NCBI GenBank assembly: GCA_052066835.1
Contig: JBQHRJ010000005.1
Origin: UBA2821 sp902763335
GTDB taxonomy: Bacteria > Bacillota > Clostridia > Lachnospirales > Lachnospiraceae
DNA: 64,000 bases
Reading direction: 5' to 3' (one strand)
Numbering within the stretch: the stretch's first letter is position 1; each line of letters starts with the position of its first letter. The position numbers and the translations under genes are program-made. This document shows, piece after piece, positions 43,540-52,789 of this stretch. Below the pieces are notes generated by a model, which searched no databases, had not been told where the DNA came from, and saw nothing but the letters and a program-made list of their open reading frames with translations.

Positions 43540-44562
43540 ATGGATAAATATGATTTTAATATAAAAAAGGTAATCGTGCATATTTTGGAATCACAGACAG
43601 GAATTCCTGTATTGTCAGATGAGGAACTTGACTATGGCTCTGAATTCGGAGAGTTTTTAAGAGAACATATATATAAAGTGTATACAAGTGATGACATAAA
43701 GACATGCAGCTTTTATGAGACGGAATCGGAAGTATTTAAAATGCTGTCGGGATATACGGAGGACAGATTTGCAGAAATAAGCAGAAATATAGCCACATAT
43801 TTATACGGGATAATGAACAGCAATATTGAAATTCCATCTGCAGATTTAATAGTTGTACAGTATTCAATTAATAAGACAAATTATCTCGCCTTATTGAAAA
43901 TGAATTATAAATCGTCTTATACCCATATGACAAGCTGTGATGAGTATGGCGGAAACGTAAATGAAGTTATAATGCATAAAGCATTGTTGCCAAATGAAGG
44001 ACAGAAACTCAGCGAAGCGGCACTTATCTGTCTTGATGATCTTACTCTCCGGGTAATAGAGAAAAAATATGATGTAAACGGGGCAAAGGAAAATTATTTT
44101 TCAAAAAGATTTTTACAGTGCAGCAGCAGTCTGTCACCAAAGGCAAAATTAAATATAGTAACAAAGGCTGTGGAAAAGGTTCAGGAAAAATTTATAGAGG
44201 ATAATGAACAGTTTGAAGCTAAAATGAAGGCGAAAAGTGTTATACATTCTGAATTTGAGGAACAGGGAGCTTTGAATGTATCTGAAATAGCAGAAAAAAT
44301 TTTTGAGGAAGAACCGGAAATGAAGGCTGAATTTGAAGAACAGATAGATAAATACAGGTTGTCAACAGATGAAATTTCATTGCAGAATTCATCATCCGCC
44401 AAAAAATTTTCGCAGCAACATTTAAAAACAGATACCGGAATAGAGATAAAAATTCCTATGGAACAGTACGAAAATCCTGACAGTATAGAATTTATCACAA
44501 ATCAGGACGGAACGGTATCAGTGCTGATTAAAAATATTAATCAGTTATATTCAAAAATGTGA
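43540..44562 (+). CDS. Nucleoid-associated protein, NdpA/YejK family
   Basis: The 340-residue protein matches the 37-kDa nucleoid-associated family: an N-terminal start KKVIVHILESQTGIPVLSDEELDYG, then a body containing FAEISRNIATYLYGIMNSN, ADLIVVQYSINKTNYLALLKMNYKSSYTH and IIMHKALLP-type VIMHKALLPNEGQKLSEAALICLDDLTLRVIEKKY. Members associate with the nucleoid in E. coli, and their exact role is unclear. It follows the basic protein gene by 58 bases across a weak hairpin, so they may be partly co-transcribed. A strong promoter for the next gene follows. Confidence 0.85.
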   Translation: MDKYDFNIKKVIVHILESQTGIPVLSDEELDYGSEFGEFLREHIYKVYTSDDIKTCSFYETESEVFKMLSGYTEDRFAEISRNIATYLYGIMNSNIEIPSADLIVVQYSINKTNYLALLKMNYKSSYTHMTSCDEYGGNVNEVIMHKALLPNEGQKLSEAALICLDDLTLRVIEKKYDVNGAKENYFSKRFLQCSSSLSPKAKLNIVTKAVEKVQEKFIEDNEQFEAKMKAKSVIHSEFEEQGALNVSEIAEKIFEEEPEMKAEFEEQIDKYRLSTDEISLQNSSSAKKFSQQHLKTDTGIEIKIPMEQYENPDSIEFITNQDGTVSVLIKNINQLYSKM

Positions 44563-44589
44563 TAAATGTATGAAAAAGAAAAAAGAGAG

Positions 44590-44618
44590 TTGTTAAATAT
44601 TTTAAAAAATGATATAAT
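44590..44618 (+). promoter_or_regulatory. Promoter of the trigger-factor-like lipoprotein gene
   Basis: TTGTTA (44590-44595), a 17-base spacer and TATAAT (44613-44618). Confidence 0.85.
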
Positions 44619-44662
44619 CTCAAATGGTTTAACTAAAAACTAAAAAGGAAAGGATAGAAAAT

Positions 44663-45814
44663 ATGAGAAAAAATGTATTTATGAGCAGAGTCGTAGTAGC
44701 TGCATTAAGCATTTCAATGGTTATGGGTGTTGCAGGCTGCGGAAACTCAGATAAGGCTTCAAATTCAGCAAAGAAATATGTAACTTTGGGAGAATATAAG
44801 AATCTTGATGTGGATTTGACTGTATCAACTATTACTGATGAAGCTGTTGAGGAGGAGATTCAGAGCACTCTTGAACAGAACGCAGAGAATCAGGAAGTTA
44901 CAGATCGTACAACAGTACAGGAAGGTGATATTGTAAATATCAATATGACTGCAATAGTAGACGGCGAGGATTTTGATGATGCAAATCTTGAAGATTCTGA
45001 TTATACATTAGGAGATAATGAATACGGTGAAGACTTTGACAAGGCATTCATTGGTAAAAATAAAGGAGATACTTTTGATCTCACAGTAACACTTCCAAGT
45101 GACTACAGTGATGACACATATGCAGGCAAAGAAGCTGCATTTAATATTACAATAAATAAGATTGAAAAATCAGTTGTGCCTGAATTAAATGATGAGTTTG
45201 TACAGAGTGTATCTGATGACTGTAAGACAGTTGATGAGTACCGCAAGTATGTTAAGGAAGATTTACAGAAAACAGCAGATGATGACAATGAAAGTTCTGC
45301 AAAAGAGGATCTTATGGCACTTGCTGTAGAAAATGCTACTATCAAGGGAAGCTCAGATGACACATACAACCTTTACTATAACCAGTTAGTTAATGATTAT
45401 ACAAGCTATGCACAGCAGTGGGGAATGACATTTGATAACTTCATTTCACAGTTTATGGGAATGGATGAAGAAAGCTTTAAAGATTTCGTATTAGATCAGG
45501 TATATGATATTCAGGTGGCAATGGCTATTGCAGATAAAGAGAAACTTACAGTATCTGATAAAGAATACAAGACTCTTCTTAAGCAGTATGCAGAAGATTA
45601 TGGCTGGGATTCAACGGACGAGCTTGAAAAGGCATATTCTAAGGAATACCTTAAGAATAACATGACTCGTGATAAGGTACTTGATTTCCTTTTTGAAAAT
45701 GCCAATGTAAATAAAGTGGCTGAGGAAGATGAGACTACAGATGATACTCTTTATGATGAAGAGACAGATAGTGAGTCTGAAACAGAAACTGAATCAGAGA
45801 CAGCAGCTGAATAA
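44663..45814 (+). CDS. Lipoprotein trigger-factor-like peptidyl-prolyl isomerase
   Basis: The 383-residue precursor has a signal peptide (FMSRVVVAALSISMVMGV) with the lipobox VAGC at about residue 26. The mature part resembles trigger factor without its ribosome-binding domain: an FKBP-type domain (about 70-165: VQEGDIVNINMTAIVDGEDFDD...GEDFDKAFIGKNKGDTFDLTVTLPSDY) followed by a trigger-factor C-terminal helical domain (about 175-345: VPELNDEFVQSVSDDCKTVDEYRKYVKEDL). It ends in an acidic tail rich in Glu, Ser and Thr. It is predicted to fold secreted proteins at the outer face of the membrane. It has its own promoter and terminator. Confidence 0.88.
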   Translation: MRKNVFMSRVVVAALSISMVMGVAGCGNSDKASNSAKKYVTLGEYKNLDVDLTVSTITDEAVEEEIQSTLEQNAENQEVTDRTTVQEGDIVNINMTAIVDGEDFDDANLEDSDYTLGDNEYGEDFDKAFIGKNKGDTFDLTVTLPSDYSDDTYAGKEAAFNITINKIEKSVVPELNDEFVQSVSDDCKTVDEYRKYVKEDLQKTADDDNESSAKEDLMALAVENATIKGSSDDTYNLYYNQLVNDYTSYAQQWGMTFDNFISQFMGMDEESFKDFVLDQVYDIQVAMAIADKEKLTVSDKEYKTLLKQYAEDYGWDSTDELEKAYSKEYLKNNMTRDKVLDFLFENANVNKVAEEDETTDDTLYDEETDSESETETESETAAE

Positions 45815-45833
45815 TATAATAACAAGATTAATC

Positions 45834-45883
45834 AAGGCTTCTGCCATGCAGATATTATAATGTATGGTGGAGGTCTTTTTTTA
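45834..45883 (+). terminator. Rho-independent terminator before rnr
   Basis: A 17-bp stem with several G-U pairs (45834-45850 with 45861-45877), followed by T7. Confidence 0.85.
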
Positions 45884-45951
45884 ATGTTTTTGATGACTAA
45901 AACCGTGAAATGAGGTATAATATATGTAAATGGAAAGGGTGGGTGATTACT

Positions 45952-48081
45952 ATGGATAAGCAGCTTATGCAGCAACGTAAAAAAATATTAATGGATATAA
46001 TAAAATCACCAAATTATATTCCGATGAAGAGTAAGGAACTTGCAATGATTTTGAATGTTCCCAAAACGGAAAAACAGGATTTAGAAGAAGTACTGTCAGA
46101 ACTCGTGGCAGAGGGCAGGGTTGCTCTTTCTAAAAAGGGTAAATATTGTAAACCAAATCCAAACATAAAAATTGGAATTTTTGAAGGAACGGCAAGAGGT
46201 TTTGGATTTGTTGTGATGGAAGACGAAGAAGAGGATATATATATACCTGAAGGATATGTGGGCGGTGCGATGAATGGAGACCGTGTGCAGGCCGTGATTA
46301 GAAATACCAGATCAGGAAGGAGACGCGAGGGCGAGATTATAGAGGTTCTGCAACATAATACAAGTGAGCTTGTCGGAATATTTCAGAAGTCAAAGAACTT
46401 TGGATTTGTTGTTCCAGATAATCCAAAATTTTCAAAAGACATTTTTGTACCTATAGAGAAATCAAAGGGAGCTGTTGACGGACATAAGGTAGTAGTGGGA
46501 ATTACTGATTATGGTTCAGATGGAAAGAAACCTGAGGGATTTATAAAAGAAATCATTGGTCATGTGGATGATCCGGGAACGGATATTGTATCTATCGTAA
46601 AATCAATGAACATTCCGATGGATTTTCCTAATGATGTAAAGAGACAGCTTGAGAGCATACCGGACGAAGTGAGCAGCAAGGAATTTGCAGGAAGACTGGA
46701 TTTAAGAGACTGGCAGACGGTTACCATAGACGGCGAAGATGCGAAAGACCTTGATGATGCCATAACACTGACAAAAGAAAAGGATAAATATGTACTTGGA
46801 GTTCATATAGCGGATGTAACCAATTATGTAAAGGAAGGAAGTCCGCTTGATGTAGAGGCAGTTAAGAGGGGAACCAGTGTTTATCTTGTGGACAGGGTTA
46901 TTCCTATGTTGCCACATAAACTGTCTAATGGAATATGTTCGTTAAATCAGGGCGTGGACCGTCTGGCTTTAAGCTGTATAATGGATATAGACTTTAAGGG
47001 AAAGATTATAGGACATAAGATTGCCGAGACGGTTATAAGAGTTGACAGAAGAATGAGTTATACAAGTGTCCGTAAAATTCTTGTTGATAATGATGAACAG
47101 GAGATAAAAGAATACAATGAACTTGTTCCGATGTTTAAGCTTATGGCTGAGCTTTCGGAGATTTTAAGAAAAAAGCGTATGAAACGTGGGGCTATAGACT
47201 TTGATTTTCCGGAGAGTAAAATTATTCTTGATGAAAAAGGCAAGCCTGTGGATATAAAACCATATGAAAGAAATGTTGCAACCAAAATTATTGAAGATTT
47301 TATGCTGGCAGCAAATGAAACCATAGCGGAGGATTATTTCTGGCAGGAGATTCCTTTTGTGTTCCGTACTCATGATAATCCAGATTCGGAAAAAATGATT
47401 AAACTCGGAACATTTATAAGCAATTTTGGATATGGAATAAAGACAACACAAGAGGAAATACACCCTAAAGAGTTACAGAAACTTTTGTTAAAGATAGAGG
47501 GAACACCAGAGGAAGCACTAATCAGCAGGCTGACCCTGCGTTCGATGAAACAGGCAAAATATACCACAGTATGTTCAGGACATTTTGGGCTTGCAACCCA
47601 GTATTATTGTCATTTCACATCTCCTATAAGAAGATATCCTGATTTGCAGATTCACAGAATTATAAAGGAAAACATTCACGGTGGAATCAAGGATAATAGA
47701 ATGAAACATTATAAAGCAATTCTTCCGGGAATAGCTGAACAGTGTAGCATTAATGAGAGACGTGCTGATGAGGCGGAGAGAGATACTGATAAACTGAAAA
47801 TGACAGAATACATGTCACAGCATATAGGTGATGAGTATGAAGGAGTAATATCAGGCATGACTACATGGGGAATGTATGTAGAATTACCGAATACCGTTGA
47901 AGGAATGGTGAGAATAGGAACTATAACTGATGATTTATATTATTATGACGAAGAAAAATATCAGCTTATAGGCCAGACTGACGGAAGAGTATTTAAATTA
48001 GGACAAAAAGTAAAAATCAAAGTGGTTAAAACTGATAAGGTTTTAAGACAGATTGATTTTGAACTTGCCGAGGAAGAGTAG
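45952..48081 (+). CDS. rnr: Ribonuclease R
   Basis: The product is about 709 residues in the usual RNase R order: N-terminal winged helix (MKSKELAMILNVPKTEKQDLEEVLSELVAEGRVALSKKGKY), two cold-shock domains (GTARGFGFVVMEDEEEDIYIPEG and FQKSKNFGFVVPDN), the RNB catalytic domain with ITIDGEDAKDLDDAIT-type TIDGEDAKDLDDAITLTKEKD, and a C-terminal S1 domain (GDEYEGVISGMTTWGMYVELPNTVEGMVRIG). It degrades structured RNA 3' to 5' and works with SmpB-tmRNA to destroy non-stop mRNA. ATG 45952 follows AAAGGGTGGG; a -10 TATAAT is at 45916-45921. smpB starts 21 bases after it. Confidence 0.96.
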   Translation: MDKQLMQQRKKILMDIIKSPNYIPMKSKELAMILNVPKTEKQDLEEVLSELVAEGRVALSKKGKYCKPNPNIKIGIFEGTARGFGFVVMEDEEEDIYIPEGYVGGAMNGDRVQAVIRNTRSGRRREGEIIEVLQHNTSELVGIFQKSKNFGFVVPDNPKFSKDIFVPIEKSKGAVDGHKVVVGITDYGSDGKKPEGFIKEIIGHVDDPGTDIVSIVKSMNIPMDFPNDVKRQLESIPDEVSSKEFAGRLDLRDWQTVTIDGEDAKDLDDAITLTKEKDKYVLGVHIADVTNYVKEGSPLDVEAVKRGTSVYLVDRVIPMLPHKLSNGICSLNQGVDRLALSCIMDIDFKGKIIGHKIAETVIRVDRRMSYTSVRKILVDNDEQEIKEYNELVPMFKLMAELSEILRKKRMKRGAIDFDFPESKIILDEKGKPVDIKPYERNVATKIIEDFMLAANETIAEDYFWQEIPFVFRTHDNPDSEKMIKLGTFISNFGYGIKTTQEEIHPKELQKLLLKIEGTPEEALISRLTLRSMKQAKYTTVCSGHFGLATQYYCHFTSPIRRYPDLQIHRIIKENIHGGIKDNRMKHYKAILPGIAEQCSINERRADEAERDTDKLKMTEYMSQHIGDEYEGVISGMTTWGMYVELPNTVEGMVRIGTITDDLYYYDEEKYQLIGQTDGRVFKLGQKVKIKVVKTDKVLRQIDFELAEEE

Positions 48082-48102
48082 AACCAGAAAGGAATTTGAG
48101 TA

Positions 48103-48570
48103 ATGTCAAAGGAGTCTGTAAAACTGATAGCCAATAACAAGAAGGCATATCACGATTATTTTATACAGGAGAAATATGAGGCAGGTATAAGCCTGCACGG
48201 AACTGAAGTAAAATCTCTTAGAATGGGAAGATGCAGCGTTAAGGAGTCTTTTGTGCGTATTGAAAATGGAGAGGTTTACATTTACAATATGCACATAAGT
48301 CCTTATGAAAAGGGAAACATTTTTAACAAGGATCCTCTCAGAGTAAAAAAACTGTTGCTTCATAAGTATGAGATAAACAAACTGTCGGGAAAAATGGCAG
48401 AAAAAGGGTATACTATTGTACCTTTACAAATATATTTTAAAGGAAGTTTTGTAAAGGTTGAGATAGGTCTTGCAAAAGGAAAGAAACTTTATGATAAACG
48501 TCAGGATATAATAAAGAAAGATCAGAGACGAGAAGCAGAAAGAGATTTTAAAGTTAAAAATCTTTATTAA
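48103..48570 (+). CDS. smpB: SsrA-binding protein SmpB
   Basis: The 155-residue product has the typical SmpB sequence: LIANNKKAYHDYFIQEKYEAGISLHGTEVKSLRMGRCSVKESFVRI, YIYNMHISPYEKGN, and the basic C-terminal tail GKKLYDKRQDIIKKDQRREAERDFK. It binds the tRNA-like part of tmRNA and carries it into stalled ribosomes. It is directly between rnr and ssrA, the standard trans-translation cluster. AAAGGAA precedes ATG 48103. Confidence 0.98.
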   Translation: MSKESVKLIANNKKAYHDYFIQEKYEAGISLHGTEVKSLRMGRCSVKESFVRIENGEVYIYNMHISPYEKGNIFNKDPLRVKKLLLHKYEINKLSGKMAEKGYTIVPLQIYFKGSFVKVEIGLAKGKKLYDKRQDIIKKDQRREAERDFKVKNLY

Positions 48571-48584
48571 AATAACTTTGAGCC

Positions 48585-48613
48585 TTGACAAAACAACATG
48601 ATTGATTTATCAT
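48585..48613 (+). promoter_or_regulatory. Promoter of ssrA
   Basis: TTGACA (48585-48590), a 17-base spacer and TATCAT (48608-48613), about 35 bases before the RNA start. Confidence 0.75.
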
Positions 48614-48647
48614 AATGTAACGATTAAATAAAATCAGTAAACTTTTC

Positions 48648-49001
48648 GGGGTTGTACTGGTTTCGACGGGGTTTTTGAAGTTATGGAAGCCATCCGTGGA
48701 CTAGGACCACGTAAAAACTTAGAAAATAAATATAAACGCTAACGAAAATTTAGCTTACGCTGCCTAGTTGCAGCTGTCAGTCTTAGGTCACCTGCTACTT
48801 AAGAATCTGGCATCGACTTTGCAGGGCACTTCTTCGTCAAAGCTTTGAGACGTTGGAAGATTTATGAAGCTACCGGATTTACAGGGATGTCAATGAACCT
48901 GTAGACGAGGGAAGATGACCGTAGGTCGAAATCACTGACTGTGATGGGAGATGCCGTAATGAATAGAATTTCGGACAGGGGTTCGATTCCCCTCAGCTCC
49001 A
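48648..49001 (+). ncRNA. ssrA: Transfer-messenger RNA (tmRNA)
   Basis: The RNA of about 354 nt begins GGGGTTGTACTGGTTTCGACGGGG and ends in the T-arm GGTTCGATTCC and CCTCAGCTCC, whose last seven bases pair with GGGGTTG as an acceptor stem. A discriminator A follows, and CCA is not encoded (the DNA reads ATAG). The tag frame at 48738-48767 reads GCT AAC GAA AAT TTA GCT TAC GCT GCC TAG, giving ANENLAYAA. The tag targets stalled peptides to ClpXP and similar proteases. It acts with SmpB and RNase R encoded just upstream. Confidence 0.97.
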
Positions 49002-49002
49002 T

Positions 49003-49042
49003 AGCCTTAAAATACTGGTAATACAGTGTTTTAGGGCTTTTG
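49003..49042 (+). terminator. Terminator of ssrA
   Basis: AGCCTTAAAATACTG (49003-49017) pairs with CAGTGTTTTAGGGCT (49024-49038) over 15 bp with G-U pairs and is followed by TTTGCTTT. Confidence 0.85.
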
Positions 49043-49099
49043 CTTTATAAAAATGTGGTCAAACAATATAGGGAAAAATTTTACAGAATGGAGATAAAT

Positions 49100-49408
49100 A
49101 TGATACACGAATTGGTGACATGGGCGGTTATCAGAAAAACACAGACAGATCCGCCGGATATGTTAATAGGAAATACAGAGATGACAGCATGTATTGCTAT
49201 GGTATGTAAGGATGCAGGCGAAGATGTTCCGGATTTTGAGACTCCTGAAGAATTATATGAGAAGTTTTTTAATATAATAGAAGAAATTGATATTTCAGGG
49301 CTGTCAGAAACGTCGGTAAAGATGATAGATATGCTTAAACAGTACCATGTTCTTCCGATGAAAAACGAGACAATTGAGGACCTGAAAAAGATAGTTGAAA
49401 TATGTTAG
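49100..49408 (+). CDS. Small conserved-looking protein, unknown function
   Basis: I do not recognise this 102-residue protein. It begins MIHELVTWAVIRKTQTDPPDMLIGNTEM, has no signal peptide or membrane helix, is acidic overall and is predicted mostly helical (TPEELYEKFFNIIEEIDISGLSETSVKMIDMLKQYH). ATG 49100 has GGAG six bases upstream; the frame is open to 49040, but that start overlaps the ssrA terminator. No promoter was identified, so it may depend on read-through from ssrA. Confidence 0.6.
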   Translation: MIHELVTWAVIRKTQTDPPDMLIGNTEMTACIAMVCKDAGEDVPDFETPEELYEKFFNIIEEIDISGLSETSVKMIDMLKQYHVLPMKNETIEDLKKIVEIC

Positions 49409-49444
49409 AGTGACATGAAAAGATTAAATTATTGATTTAATTGT

Positions 49445-49473
49445 TTGACAAATTTATATTTGTATGATATAGT
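49445..49473 (+). promoter_or_regulatory. Promoter of the lipoprotein gene at 49.5 kb
   Basis: TTGACA (49445-49450), a 17-base spacer and TATAGT (49468-49473). Confidence 0.85.
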
Positions 49474-49522
49474 TCCTTTTGTTTTTTAATAATCATATAT
49501 TTTTTGGAAGGAGATACGAATT

Positions 49523-50368
49523 ATGAAAAGAAAAATGTTAAGCATTGCACTTGTATGTGTAATGACAGTATCAATGACAGCATGTGGAAAGAGTGAAAAA
49601 GAGAGCAGTCAGAAGACAGTTGACGTTTCAGCATCAGAAGTTATTTCAAAGATGGTTGATGCATCACAGGATACAAAGAGTGCAGATTCTACAGTTTCAT
49701 TAAAGTTTTCAGCAGAGAATGACGGAAGCAAGCTTGATTTATCAGGAAAGATGGATGTAAAAGCTACTGAAGATCCTACAGCTTCATATGTAAATCTTGA
49801 ACTGTCATCAAAAGCTGACGGTGATTCTAATGATATAAATTATGAGTTATATCTTATGGAAGACAACGGTGACTATAAGATGTACATTGGTACAGAGGGA
49901 CAGTGGGCATCTACAACTATGTCAGCAGATGATCTTGGAGTGGACGATGCAGATCTTTCAGATTCATATTCACAGATTAAAGAATACATCACAGATGAGA
50001 ATATTGATAAATATTTTTCAAATGTTAAAGTTACAGAGAAGAAAGTTGATAAGAAAGCATGCTACTCTGTAAAGGGAGATGTCAAGTCAGATGTAGTTGA
50101 TGACTTACTTGCAAGTGCAGAGTCACTTATGGGAACAGGTATTGACTTATCTGATATCAGATTTTCTGTAGAAATCTGTGCAGATAAGAAGACAAATAAG
50201 CCTGCATCACTTACAATTACAGCAAATAGCGGTAAAGATTCAGCTATCGATATTAAGGATTGCAGCATAAGCATTAAGTATAATGCATATGATGTTGATG
50301 CAATAACACTTCCTGAGGAAGCTGAGAACGCACCGGAGATAGATTCTTTACTTGATTCTCTTTATTAA
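49523..50368 (+). CDS. Secreted lipoprotein, function unknown
   Basis: The 281-residue precursor has a signal peptide (MKRKMLSIALVCVMTVSM) and the lipobox MTAC at about residue 21, then a Ser/Lys-rich linker. The mature domain is beta-rich with alternating pattern (STVSLKFSAENDGSKLDLSGKMDVKA and INYELYLMEDNGDYKMYIGTEGQWAST), and recalls the half-barrel folds of LppX/LprG or DUF6612-like lipoproteins. Such proteins may bind hydrophobic ligands, but no function is assigned. It has its own promoter and terminator and a strong AAGGAG ribosome site. Confidence 0.8.
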   Translation: MKRKMLSIALVCVMTVSMTACGKSEKESSQKTVDVSASEVISKMVDASQDTKSADSTVSLKFSAENDGSKLDLSGKMDVKATEDPTASYVNLELSSKADGDSNDINYELYLMEDNGDYKMYIGTEGQWASTTMSADDLGVDDADLSDSYSQIKEYITDENIDKYFSNVKVTEKKVDKKACYSVKGDVKSDVVDDLLASAESLMGTGIDLSDIRFSVEICADKKTNKPASLTITANSGKDSAIDIKDCSISIKYNAYDVDAITLPEEAENAPEIDSLLDSLY

Positions 50369-50397
50369 TATAGTTAATATTTAAATAATGAATATAC

Positions 50398-50433
50398 AAA
50401 GCGGACTGCCTGACATGACAGTCTGCTTTTTTC
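50398..50433 (+). terminator. Rho-independent terminator
   Basis: AAAGCGGACTG (50398-50408) pairs with CAGTCTGCTTT (50419-50429), and T residues continue. Confidence 0.9.
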
Positions 50434-50481
50434 ATTAATACAAAAAATAATGATATTTTTCACATTTTCATCAAAAACATA

Positions 50482-50490
50482 TGGTAAAAT
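50482..50490 (+). promoter_or_regulatory. Extended -10 promoter of the two-component system
   Basis: TGG-TAAAAT (50482-50490), 33 bases before the start of the response regulator gene; no clear -35 is present. Confidence 0.5.
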
Positions 50491-50522
50491 TTATATAAAA
50501 CAATGTGAAAGGGATGAGCGGA

Positions 50523-51209
50523 ATGAGTAATTTGAAAATACTGGTAGTAGATGATGAGAGTAGAATGCGAAAACTTGTAAAAGATTTCCTTGTAAGAAAA
50601 GATTATACGGTTTTGGAAGCAGGAGACGGAGAGGAAGCAATGGAAATATTCTATAATGATAAAGATATTTCACTGGTTATTCTTGATGTTATGATGCCTA
50701 AGATGAATGGATGGGAAACATGCAGGGAGATAAGAAAGATATCAAAAGTGCCTGTAATAATGCTTACGGCAAAGAGTGAAGAGCAGGATGAACTTCTGGG
50801 ATTTGAACTCGGAGTTGACGAATATATATCAAAGCCGTTCAGTCCTAAGATTCTGGTTGCCAGAATAGATGCAATACTTAGAAGAACAGCTAATATAGAC
50901 ACAAATGATAAAATAAAAGCGGGTATAATAGAGATTGACAAGGCAGCTCACATAGTAAAGGTAAATGGTAAAAACGTTGAGCTTAGTTTCAAGGAATTTG
51001 AACTGTTACAGTATTTTGTAGAGAACAAAGGAATAGCGCTTTCAAGAGAGAAGATTTTAAACAGCGTGTGGAATTATGATTATTTTGGTGATGCGAGAAC
51101 CATAGATACACATGTAAAGAAACTTAGAAGCAAATTAGGTGATGGAGCAGACTATATCAGAACAATCTGGGGAATGGGATACAAATTTGAGACCGATGAA
51201 GAAAAATAA
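50523..51209 (+). CDS. OmpR-family response regulator
   Basis: The product (228 residues) has a receiver domain (1-120: KILVVDDESRMRKLVKDFL, phospho-acceptor Asp55 in VILDVMMPKMNG, MLTAKSEEQD, and YISKPFSP) and a winged-helix DNA-binding domain (about 135-225: LSFKEFELLQYFVENKGIALSREKILNSVWNYDYFGDARTIDTHVKKLRSKLG). It is PhoP/WalR-like. ATG 50523 is nine bases after AAAGGG; two in-frame starts lie just upstream. It overlaps the sensor kinase gene by 14 bases. Confidence 0.94.
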   Translation: MSNLKILVVDDESRMRKLVKDFLVRKDYTVLEAGDGEEAMEIFYNDKDISLVILDVMMPKMNGWETCREIRKISKVPVIMLTAKSEEQDELLGFELGVDEYISKPFSPKILVARIDAILRRTANIDTNDKIKAGIIEIDKAAHIVKVNGKNVELSFKEFELLQYFVENKGIALSREKILNSVWNYDYFGDARTIDTHVKKLRSKLGDGADYIRTIWGMGYKFETDEEK

Positions 51210-52689
51210 TAGAAAAGTAAGTTTTCCAATAAGAATAAAGCTTGTATGTATGATGGCGGGTATGTCAGTTGGAGTATTTTTACTTTATATGTTATCAAAT
51301 GCTTTATTTTTGGAGAATTTTTACATTAAAAGTAAACAGAAAGATATCGTTTATGCGTATAATGAGATAGACGATATGTTAAAAGATGAAAGCAGTGCAA
51401 CTGACAGCGACATATCAAATATATCTGATTTATGTGCAAAAACCGGAATGACGGCACTTATAACAATGGAGTCGGGTGAAGTTCTGTTTAATTATGGAAA
51501 TAAAGAATTATTGCAGTACAGACTTGAAAATTCTGTATTTAACAAGACTACTCCGACAGGAAAGGTAAATGTTCTTGAAAAAAATTCGAAATATGTCCTT
51601 CAGAAATATAAACTGACAGCGGAAAACAGGGAAGCTGAGTATCTAGAAATGTGGGGCGTTTTTGAAAATGGCGATATATTTATTATGAGAATGGCAATAG
51701 AAAACATACAGGAGAGTGTAAACATTTTTGATCATTTTCTGTTTTATTCCTCAGTTTGTATTCTGTTTTTAGGAATATTTGTTGCTGATTTTATATCAAG
51801 AAAATTTTCAAAACCACTTATGGAGCTGACTAATATTTCGGAAAAAATGTCTATGCTCGATTTTAGTGTGCATTACGACGGAGATACAAAGGATGAAATA
51901 AGTGTACTTGGAAACAGTATAAATAAATTGTCTGAAAAGCTTGAGTCAAACATTCTTGAATTAAAACAGGCAAACACTGAGCTTCAGAAAGATATAGCAA
52001 AGAAACAGGAAATCGACGAAATGAGAAAAGAATTTATTTCTAACGTTTCCCATGAGCTTAAAACGCCTATTGCTTTAATACAGGGATATGCCGAGGGATT
52101 AAAAGAAAATGTAAATGATGATGAGGAAAGCAGAGAGTTTTATTGTGAGGTAATAATGGATGAGGCATCCAAAATGAACACAATGGTAAAAAAACTTCTT
52201 ACTCTGAATCAGTTAGAATTTGGCAATAATACTCTTCAGATTGAAAGATTTAATCTGATAGATGTAATAAATGGTGTAATTAACAAGTGCAATCTTTTAA
52301 TAGAACAGAAGGACGCTACACTTAAAATGGCAGATTATGAACCTGTATATGTATGGGCAGATGAGTTTCAGATAGAGGAAGTTATAACTAACTATCTGAC
52401 GAATGCACTTAATCATCTTGATTATGAAAAAATTATTACAATAAAAGTGGCAAGAAAAGAAAATACAGTGAGAGTATCTGTTCACAATACCGGAGACAAT
52501 ATACCGGAAAAAGACCTCAAAAACATATGGATAAAGTTCTATAAAGTAGACAAGGCAAGAACGAGAGAGTATGGAGGAAGCGGTATAGGACTTTCTATTG
52601 TAAAAGCCATAATTTCAGCACATAATCATGATTGCGGTGTTAATAATACCGAAAACGGTGTCGAGTTCTGGTTTGAGCTGGATGGCTGA
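51196..52689 (+). CDS. Sensor histidine kinase
   Basis: The 497-residue kinase has a first membrane helix (about 14-36), an extracytoplasmic sensor domain (about 37-175), a second helix (about 176-200, LFYSSVCILFLGIFVADFI), a HAMP linker, and HisKA with phospho-acceptor His286 in FISNVSHELKTPIALIQGYAEGLKENV. The ATPase domain follows with N box NYLTNALNHLD and G box EYGGSGIGLSIVKAI. It partners the response regulator encoded upstream, with which it overlaps by 14 bases. The start at 51196 gives MKKNNRKVSFPIRIKL, a basic membrane-anchor start. The stimulus is unknown. Confidence 0.93.
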   Translation: MKKNNRKVSFPIRIKLVCMMAGMSVGVFLLYMLSNALFLENFYIKSKQKDIVYAYNEIDDMLKDESSATDSDISNISDLCAKTGMTALITMESGEVLFNYGNKELLQYRLENSVFNKTTPTGKVNVLEKNSKYVLQKYKLTAENREAEYLEMWGVFENGDIFIMRMAIENIQESVNIFDHFLFYSSVCILFLGIFVADFISRKFSKPLMELTNISEKMSMLDFSVHYDGDTKDEISVLGNSINKLSEKLESNILELKQANTELQKDIAKKQEIDEMRKEFISNVSHELKTPIALIQGYAEGLKENVNDDEESREFYCEVIMDEASKMNTMVKKLLTLNQLEFGNNTLQIERFNLIDVINGVINKCNLLIEQKDATLKMADYEPVYVWADEFQIEEVITNYLTNALNHLDYEKIITIKVARKENTVRVSVHNTGDNIPEKDLKNIWIKFYKVDKARTREYGGSGIGLSIVKAIISAHNHDCGVNNTENGVEFWFELDG

Positions 52690-52697
52690 AAATACTG

Positions 52698-52726
52698 TTG
52701 AAGTATCGGGCTAAAAATGATAAAAT
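52698..52726 (+). promoter_or_regulatory. Promoter of the lipoprotein gene at 52.8 kb
   Basis: TTGAAG (52698-52703), a 17-base spacer and TAAAAT (52721-52726). Confidence 0.65.
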
Positions 52727-52789
52727 ATATATAGTTTTATTAGGGACGGCAGAAAAGTCGATATGTCCTGGAAAGGCATGGTACTATAT

